DNA of 64,000 nt, taken from assembly GCA_019055375.1 (NCBI GenBank), contig JAHQIW010000099.1:44418-108417 (forward strand), in the 5' to 3' direction. The position numbers and the translations under genes were made by a program. The stretch is from Parelaphostrongylus tenuis (lineage: Eukaryota > Nematoda > Chromadorea > Rhabditida > Metastrongylidae). The notes beneath the pieces are model-generated. The model did no database searches. It had not been told where the DNA came from and worked only from the letters and a program-made list of their open reading frames with translations. Shown in pieces: positions 52,501 through 61,500 of this stretch (position 1 is its first letter; the number at the start of each line of letters is the position of its first letter).

Positions 52501-55500
52501 TCGCAGAAAAATAAGATGAGGATCCACAACGAGGACGAACAAAGGTGGCCAATCGAATTGAATCATCGCCTCTGAAGAAGATAAAACGCGCCATAAAGTT
52601 GGCCGAATAGAAATTTTCATCAATATCCTTGTGTTACAGGCTTAATCAACAAAGAACATATAATTGATTATTTTTAGCCCTTCAAAATTTTAATTGTCTT
52701 CAGAAAAAAAAAGAAGAAAGCAGAGTTACGATTTTATTCGGTTAGTAATGGTGGAGTGTGAGTAATTGAAATATAACACAATTCACCCTCATTCACATCT
52801 TTTTCTGTTAAGGATTATTTGAAATTCGCCTCATCGAATCCTTAGTAAACAACTCAGACTGATAACGATCAGATAAGCATGGTTACCAGATATATATTTA
52901 TATATACATATGTGCATACATATATATATACATTTGTATATACATATATACATATACATATATATCATATATATATATATATATATATATACAATTTGAA
53001 CAGTGTGGATCATCTGATTTTCCATTTTATGCTTCATGCGATATTCTCAAGCATTTTGGTAACACCTGTGACTGGAAGAATTACTGAGGATGGTCCTAAT
53101 AACTGATTTGCAAAATCTTTCAGAAAAAAAGGTTTGAACAAGGGATCAAAGCAGCACGCAACTATTTTGAGGAGCTCGTCTCATGACGACGAGGCCAGCG
53201 CCGTTGCAAGGGTTGTGAACTACGATATACAACAAAGGATTTGTTCACCTATTAAACCCATCTAAAGCTAGTAGGAACTCGACATTATTATCAAAAAAAA
53301 AAACACGCCGAAAATCACCACCAACTTAGGTCAACCATTGTTCCTTTACTTGGTCTACATTGACTGGAGATTACCTGTAGTAAGGAATATGAATCCCCTT
53401 GGCATGACTAGTCTGAGATTCTAGGTCTTACTCAACACCTGTGGTAAGGATTATGAATCTTTTTTGGCATGACTATTTCGTGACTCTAAGTCTTACTTAA
53501 CAAGAGATGCATCGGTCAAAAGGGTCTTAGTGCTGCTGCTTTAAAATCTGATAAAGATGCTCAATTCAACTGCTAAGTAAATGAATAATTATGTTCAATC
53601 TGAAGGTCGCTGATATAATCTTAACCCTTTTTTTATCACGCTAGTTTCATCATATCTTTGAGGAGACACGCAGAAATATCACACATACCGTGTACCGCTC
53701 TTCAAAGTCGTCAACGCCTTCCATTGGAAATCGTTCGTCAATAGCAATGGCATCTTCGATTTCATCCAATTTCATGTAAACCTGATTAAGTCAAAATAAA
53801 CCAGAGCCAATTGAAGCTACATTTTTTCGATTCCTAATGAAAAAACTTTACTTCCTCAAGTGCGTCCTGTGACGATGGAAATTGCTTTGAAGCACCAGCT
53901 GTCGAGTGAATTTCACCGTTTGCTTCGTCCATGACGGTCATCATCGTAGTCGGCTGAGCAACCGATACAGCAGATTCGTTCGCTTTCGTTTCGCTTAGAT
54001 TCAGTGGTTTATCCACCACATTTTGGATACGTTCCGCTGCTTCCGGTTGAAGAACAGCCGTCTTCCTACTATTTTCTGCGGTAACATCAGTAGACGAAGG
54101 TTCAGAGCTCCTCTTCTTCATGTCGTTTTCTGGTAATGAGACCTTTTGTACGTCAGCCGTGTGCTCTGCAGGATATTCGCGTTTCTTTTCGTGCATTTCT
54201 AAGACTTCCTGCTGCGTAGCAGCAGCCGCATGTGTTCTACCTCCACCTTCTGAATAATCTTCTTTGAGTTCTTCTTCAGTTGTATAGGCATCGGTGACGT
54301 TGCCGACTTCCATTGCTGAAACTATTGGACCTTTTACTGATTGAAAGCTAGACGCTCCCGGATGTCAAACTGTGGATATAAAGCAGATTAGTTCTCCAAA
54401 ATGTTTACGCGAATTGAGAACATCAAGATCTCCCTTTGAGTAAAATAGGAACTAAGTAGCACCGACGAGTGAACGATTTTATTTGAGATACTCTTACCTA
54501 CTAAGCCTCCCACGCGTGGAATAACAAATATTTTTTTCGAGTGTTATTGCTATGTTATATTCAGTTGCAGCCTATGATAAACTCAGAACGTCAAGCGTTG
54601 CCCTCAATATCGTAAGGGTTGACAAGGAAAGAACGAGCTAGAGACCATACACGCTCGCTTCAGAATGCTATCATGAAAAGCGTCCAGAGGTATGAAAGAA
54701 AGATGATGCAACTGAAGCGAATACGAAATAGTTATACAAATACGTACCAAGTGGTCCCGTACTGCTCATACTTGTTCTATCGGGAGACGTTCGAATCGGC
54801 GTCGCAGCAGCACGCGATGGCGCCAAATGCTTGGCGACAAGTACCGCTTCAAGACGCGACAACTTGTCGCCAAGTGTCGCCAGCGTAGTATCACGGCTTG
54901 AGCTCGATTTTCCAGGAAGAGCAGCATGAATTCTGGCCGCTCTCTCCGATAACGCTGCAAATTGCGAGTCACGATCGGCAAGATCTTGTCTTGTGGCCTG
55001 CAATAGTTAACATGACTAATATGAAGAAAAAAAATCTTTTGCCTCAATTTCTCACTTTCCTTTCGTTGTGTTTCACATTGTAATGTTTTTATGCGAAGTA
55101 AGGTGATCGCGCTAAAAATAGGTGTTACAAAGGAAAAAAAAACGTGCATTGGCGATGGCTGGATCATCGAGGTTCCGAGCCGCCAGAGAATCTACCACCT
55201 CCTCTGCTGCTTCGCGATCTTTGTCCAGAGCTTCTGCTTGTGCCAGAAGCGGCTCCAAAGTAGATTTTTGGGATTCTACTTCCATTTCGAGCTAAAATCA
55301 GAAAAGAAAATAACCAAAAAGTAATAGCTGCGTTCAAGTCAAGAGCTTTTTTTTTTACTTTTCAGTCTCATTTTTTGAGTAAAAACACATTTATTACCAC
55401 ATGATTAGCGTTCTTTATAAGCTCTCATTTTACATTTTAAACCGACCTAAGATTGTACTATTCATCAAAATAGGGAAAAAATTATTTCAAAATATAGAAA

Positions 55501-58500
55501 TAGAAAAAGGCATGAAGATTTTCACGGAGTTTTTTTAGCTTGCTCAAAGATTGACGCTTATCTAAAGTATTAACTCAAATACTTTTTTATTATAAGGCTC
55601 TAAACCTATGTGATCTTCATCAATGTATTTTTTGAGCAATGTTTTGCATAATCTTCATCGAATCTGATGCACCTTTATGCTTGAAACACTCGGATCTTGA
55701 TTGAAAAAACCAAAAATTTTGTTTTGATTTTTGAGCTCAATCAAATTTTAGACCTTATTTGTATGTTAAGCGTCAGTTTGAGAAAATACTCGAGAAATTA
55801 GTCCGCCAAAAAAATTTAAAAAATTAATAAAAAAAATTAATCCGCCATGCAGTAACATTATTACCATCATTTATTACAGAGGTAAATAACTTGGAATTCT
55901 AAAGGAAATTCTTAACGTCAGTTCGAGAAAATTCTTGATGGTCGATAACTTGGAGCTCTATAAGAAACAGCTTGTAAGATTATTTATCTTTAAAACTGTG
56001 ATCCTTTGTGAAAAAAGTTCTTTCTCGACCATTAAATCTGCTCTCGGATAGAAAATTCACTCTAAAAACCTTGCAAATAAGAGATGATGTTGATTATTGA
56101 AGTAAGGGAGGGCCTATAAAGTCAAGATCTTCATCGATTTATTTTCTTACACGTGTTTACGAGAAGACGTTTAGATAACCGAGTAAAGGAATGTTCAGAG
56201 TTCAAAAATGTTTGTTAACAGGGGCCGACGCCAAGCGTAGCAGGTATGAAGTTTGGCCGATGCGAAACATAACAGTTGGTAGTAATGCGGATGAATAAGA
56301 CGAATATGAATCATCATGTGCTCACGTTAGGCTTCATTTCATGGTCTCATCATCCTTCGCATATTCGGATCGAATCACATCGATTTGAGACTTCAAACTG
56401 ACGATTTTGATAGATCATTCGAAATCCATAAATATAAATGATCTTTTTGTTTAGTTGACTTCTCAGAATGATCAATCATTCGTTCATTCAAGAGCATAGG
56501 TAGCGTAGTGCTCAGAAATCCCCCGTGATACACACGTAATGGTTGGTGTGCCCCATACTCTGGGCTAATCAAACCATCCTTCCTAGGTGGTATTATTAGG
56601 ACCAGAATTACCGTTTATTACAGAAACACTGACACGATACGTCATTAGATACAAGTATCAGGTCAATCAATATGCATTCAACTACTGTCATGATACTCAA
56701 TAAAGTCAAATTTTGGCGTTTCTTTTATGAAATAACAAGTGTCAAACGTTTTTTACGTGCTTTAGCAATCATCTGGCATCACAGGTAATCTCATGAGCCA
56801 CCGAGTAACTCAGTCGTGCATCAACAAAGTCGCCAAATGTCCCATTCGAAAACCAGAGTTGCGCGATGTTTCGAACGTTTACGGGAAGTTAACAGCTTCA
56901 TCCTTGATATGGCTTCTTCCTAGTGCATCTGGCGAGAAAGTAACCACAAACAATAGCTGAGTTCTGCCTTGTTTACTCGTTACTCCTTTAATGATGAAAA
57001 TCGTGGATCCTCATCAGCTTCGGAAATCTTCTTGAGCACTGAACGTTCGCTATATGTCGCAGCTCAAGACTCCGTACCCCTTTACAACTACGAGGCGTTA
57101 AATGATTGGAATATGAGAATGATAACTCTCAAATATCGACGACTGCGTCACTCAAATATCAAGCATTGGTATCAAAATGTAAAGATATAGCATTTCATGT
57201 CAGATCAATAGGCATGAATTCGACCCCATTTATAACAGTATAAATGCGATTAAAAGGTTGTCTGCAATAATCGATGATCTGAGAGGTCTAGCGACGCATA
57301 AGTCAGTATTTAACCATCAAAGACAAGCCTAAAGTCAAGTTTTTCGACTTTGGAAGGACAAGGAGCTTGGTTAACTCAGGATGCAGAACTGAAACAATGA
57401 CCAATTATGTTTCGCAGGGCAGCTTTGAGAACTATCTAAACCCTTATATTGACTTGTGATTTTACTGCACCCATAATAAACAACGCTCTTAAGAATGATA
57501 TCAGGTCTTTTCCTATGTTTTGGTAGTAGAGCATTAAAGACCAAATTTATTCATCAGAAGTAATTCAAATTGCTTCACAATAATATTCAAAGCAGGCGCC
57601 GTCAGCCTGAACACATTTCTGCCATATCTCGGGCAACAAGTCAATTCCGCGCTCATAGAACTCGTATTCCCTGAATTCAAAAAAAGTTGGCAATCTTTGA
57701 GGCAAATGACTGATGATCTCAAACTTTCTTCTTGCTCAGAAAGTGCTCCAGTGACCCGAAGAAGTGATAATCAGACGGCGACGAGTCGGCACTGTACGGC
57801 GGATGATCCAGAAACTCTCAGCTCAGTTCAGTCAAACTTGCTTTTATCACTAGCGAGATGCAGATTTGCGTTGTCCTGAAGCAGGATGAGAATGACGCGA
57901 TGTCGTGACAGGGTCTGAATGCAGTGGTCCAGGTGCTCGCAGAAGCGCTTGGCGTCTATCGTCCCTTCAGCTGGCAGCAAGTCTCAGTGAACCGGCCTGG
58001 TCCGATCCAAAAAAAGATGAGCATATCGACTCGGACGTGGAATTGGACTTCTTTGCTAGCCTGGTGACAACCAGTGATTCGGACGATGTTGACTCGTGGA
58101 AAAAAATTCACTTTTCTCGACGGTGATGATGACAATGTAGCAGTTTTTGAGCGATATGCTTTCATTTAACAGTTTTTATTACTTCTGATTATTGAAATTG
58201 GTGTTTATTGCTCTGATGTCAAAACTTATGAGAAGGCACAATATATTCAGAGAACTGCAATATTGACTCTGAAAGTTCAACTATCAGTGGTTTCACTAAA
58301 CCACAGATTAACTGATGATCAAGAGTCGAACCTGATCAGCAACACAGCGACAATCTCGTCTAGCTTCTCGATGGCGCAGTGCATGTCGAGTTCCATTCGG
58401 CCGCTATTCGCCAGATTTCGACCCGTTTTGATCAGTTCATCAAGCACTGTTTGCGACTCATTGAGGAAATCGTCGACAGCCTAGAGAACGCCAATTTTTT

Positions 58501-61500
58501 TACTGTGATTGGAGATGCTATTTTAAAATAACAAGGATGTTGGAATACTCCACAGATCTAAATCCAACTAGCACTTTGAATTCGTCCACGATGAATCATA
58601 AGCTCTATATAGTCAAACTACTATTTTAAAAAAATGATTCTGAGATTACAAGAAGATATCGCTAGAATTCAGCTTCTTACCTTTACTCTTTTTTCCCACT
58701 GCAGCACATCGCTGACTGGCGACGCGTCGAAATCTAAGCTGACTTTAGCTTCCTCGAATTTCGCTTTCACTAGATCGATCTGAAAGATTTTACGATAGAT
58801 GATAAAATCATTAAAATGCTTAGAATAACGAAATGTCCCAACAACTTTGTGTTTATCCCTTTGAGGACCAGCATTTACAGACAAGCGACGTCGCTTGTGC
58901 GGCAGTCAGACAGACAGCATCTGCATATCTGTGCATAGAAATTTGATTGCCTGCCTGCTTTTCTCACGAGACACGACGCCGCCTTTACAGTAGCTGAGTG
59001 AGATTTGACGTCGCGCAGTGAGCATCAAGATGACCCTTATGGCCCCCAAAAGGTTAAGCGTTCAAAATTAACTTATTCCTGTTTAAATCATGAATGAGCT
59101 GGCGAGATATTGATTCATTAGAACGTGGAAATGACTGGTAAGAATCTTATGAAAAAGCTCAAGTCTTTATAGCCCCCCACGAAAAATCTTTAATCTAAGA
59201 GTTTTCTGTGAAAACGTTTGATATAAAATGAAGATTTTCACACCAATTTTCATCTGTCAAAGCGCCATGAGAGAAGAACTCAGACAGGCGACTGAAAATG
59301 AAGTGGAAATACAAAATGACGTGTACTTAAGAGAATTGAGTAGTGAGCGAAAATTCGACCTCAGACGAGAGTTGGACCCGCGTTTCACTCACACGGGCTG
59401 CCTTTTATATTGCTTATTCGACCGAACCTTTGGTGGCTGATAGTCATGATAGAGGCACCGAAGAATGAGTGATAGCAAACGATGCCTCTGTGACGTAGTG
59501 GTAGCACAGGCCTCTGATATGGGCGAAAACGCGGTAACAACTCTCTTGTGAGGTTAAGTTTTCGCTCACCACTCAATTCTCTCAGGTACTGCGAAAAAGC
59601 AGCATTAACTTAAGAAACCTTGGATATTACAAAATCACATAATTGGAAACTTATAAGCTCGTCATCGACCCGCCTTCTGATGAAATGGAAGATCAGCTGT
59701 CAGTTCGGCACCGGTGTGCAGCTGCGAGTCAGCGACAGGTGGCGGCGAGTGTAGTCGCGATTCGAGTTGTTGCCATCGCTCAGCGACGTCACTGCGAAAA
59801 TTCGCATTTGCTAGCCTTGGATTCATCGCCGTCAGCTTCCGCGCACGCGACGAAAGCCGATCGCGATCACCGCGTAGAAATCGTAATGAACTGGCGATCT
59901 AAACCAATAAGAGAAAGGTTTTGAAACAATGAAAAGACTTTTTGTAAGAATCAGCAAAAGAGCGTAAAATGAATAAGTATAAATAGAAAGCTAGAATGAT
60001 TTGAAATCAGACCAACGAGCTAATGGAACTGAATCGAACGCAAAAAATTCTGAGGAGCCGTACATTAAATGCGCACAGCGAGTCGTGTGAAAGGAGACAA
60101 TAATAAAGAGTTAGTTCAAAAAACAATTATGTGCTCAAGGAGCGCATATAGCGCAGTGGTTAGAGATGTTCTGCGTCGCACACGAGGTGAATGGTTCGAT
60201 CACGCGGTCATGGCTCAGCAAGCCATCCATAACCTCCGGGGTCGATAAATTGGTACCATATTGGTCTCAGACTTGTCTTGGAAGATAAGCAGCACCGACT
60301 CGGTTCCGCAGGAGGCCACCACGAGTCATTGTGAAGGCCACATATGCATTCAATCACCTTCAAACGAAGTTAACAATTGAAGACGAATGCATGGCGCATC
60401 CCTCGGGATTGATCAACACCGAGAGCTTTATCCTTTTATCCTTTAACATTTATGTCAACAAATCCTGGTCGAGACTAATTTTCCACGTTCTCACTTTTCA
60501 GAAACTGAAAAATAATATCGAGAGCGTTGTTTACGGAGAGGTTAGTAATTCAGTTTATTGAATGTAAGGTACTCGTTCGATCCCCTCCTACGATGTCGAC
60601 CTGCAATCCACGTGGGAAGACCTCAGCTCGCTCATATCCAAGACTGCAAAGTAATCTATCTGACCAGTATTCTAGGACATCCATGAAGAAATGAAATCCT
60701 CAAGCAGCAATCGAGACAACACGCGCGATGTTCGAAGACTTTTGGGACTATCGATGCGAGGAAAGGAATCAAATGATTGAATTGTTGGGATTCGCACAGT
60801 ACATGTGGTGACAAGTTTTGCGAATGAAAAAACATACTAGTACATTTACTTCTGGAGAAGATTTGCTTTAATTAGACTATGACGTGAAACCGATACAAAA
60901 AAGCGCTAAAGCATCAAAGGTATCGGACGTTGGTCTATCTCTAGGTGATCTGATATGCATTCGACATCATTAACCCGTTTGGGGCAGAACCTTTTCGACT
61001 TTTTCTCGAACGTTTAGTAGTCCTTCGATGGCTCAAAGTTTGTTAAATTAATACAGCACTTGTATTCTGAAAATGCCTTCTTGATGTGATGTAAGCAAAG
61101 AAAATAAGATTACTTTTCACCTTTCGGCGCGCATGCTTTGCTTGGCTAGCGCGTGGGGATGACTTTTCAATTGAGTTCTAGAAATGATTTGAATAGCTCA
61201 AACGCATTTCTAAAAAAGGAACATATTGTTAGAATCGACGAGATTTCAAGTTTTTGAAATATTGTTTAGAGTTCCAGGAAAAGCTCAGCCAAAAAGACAT
61301 TACAATAATCGTGTACCACTACTAGTACACGTCGTCTCGAACGTGCTAGGCATCGTTGGAAGTGAATGAATGCATGTTTGGCCTTTAAAATGACTCACGG
61401 TGGCCTATGAATGCATTGAATCAACCCTTCATAACAGATTTGTCACCAAAAAGTGCAAACAATAGAAATCAAATAGATCAACTTAAGGTTAAATGAAAGG

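Noticed and set aside
52146..52594. Open frames on the minus strand with spectrin-like [16 protein letters not shown]
   Set aside because: Exons 9 and 10 join directly in phase 0 and in continuous helix; no splice pair around these frames is phase-compatible. Probably chance, at most an unsupported alternative exon.
54766..55167. 133-residue minus-strand open frame spanning exons 6 and 7
   Set aside because: It reads exon 7 in the wrong frame and includes the intron; the shorter in-phase exons carry the dystrophin pattern.
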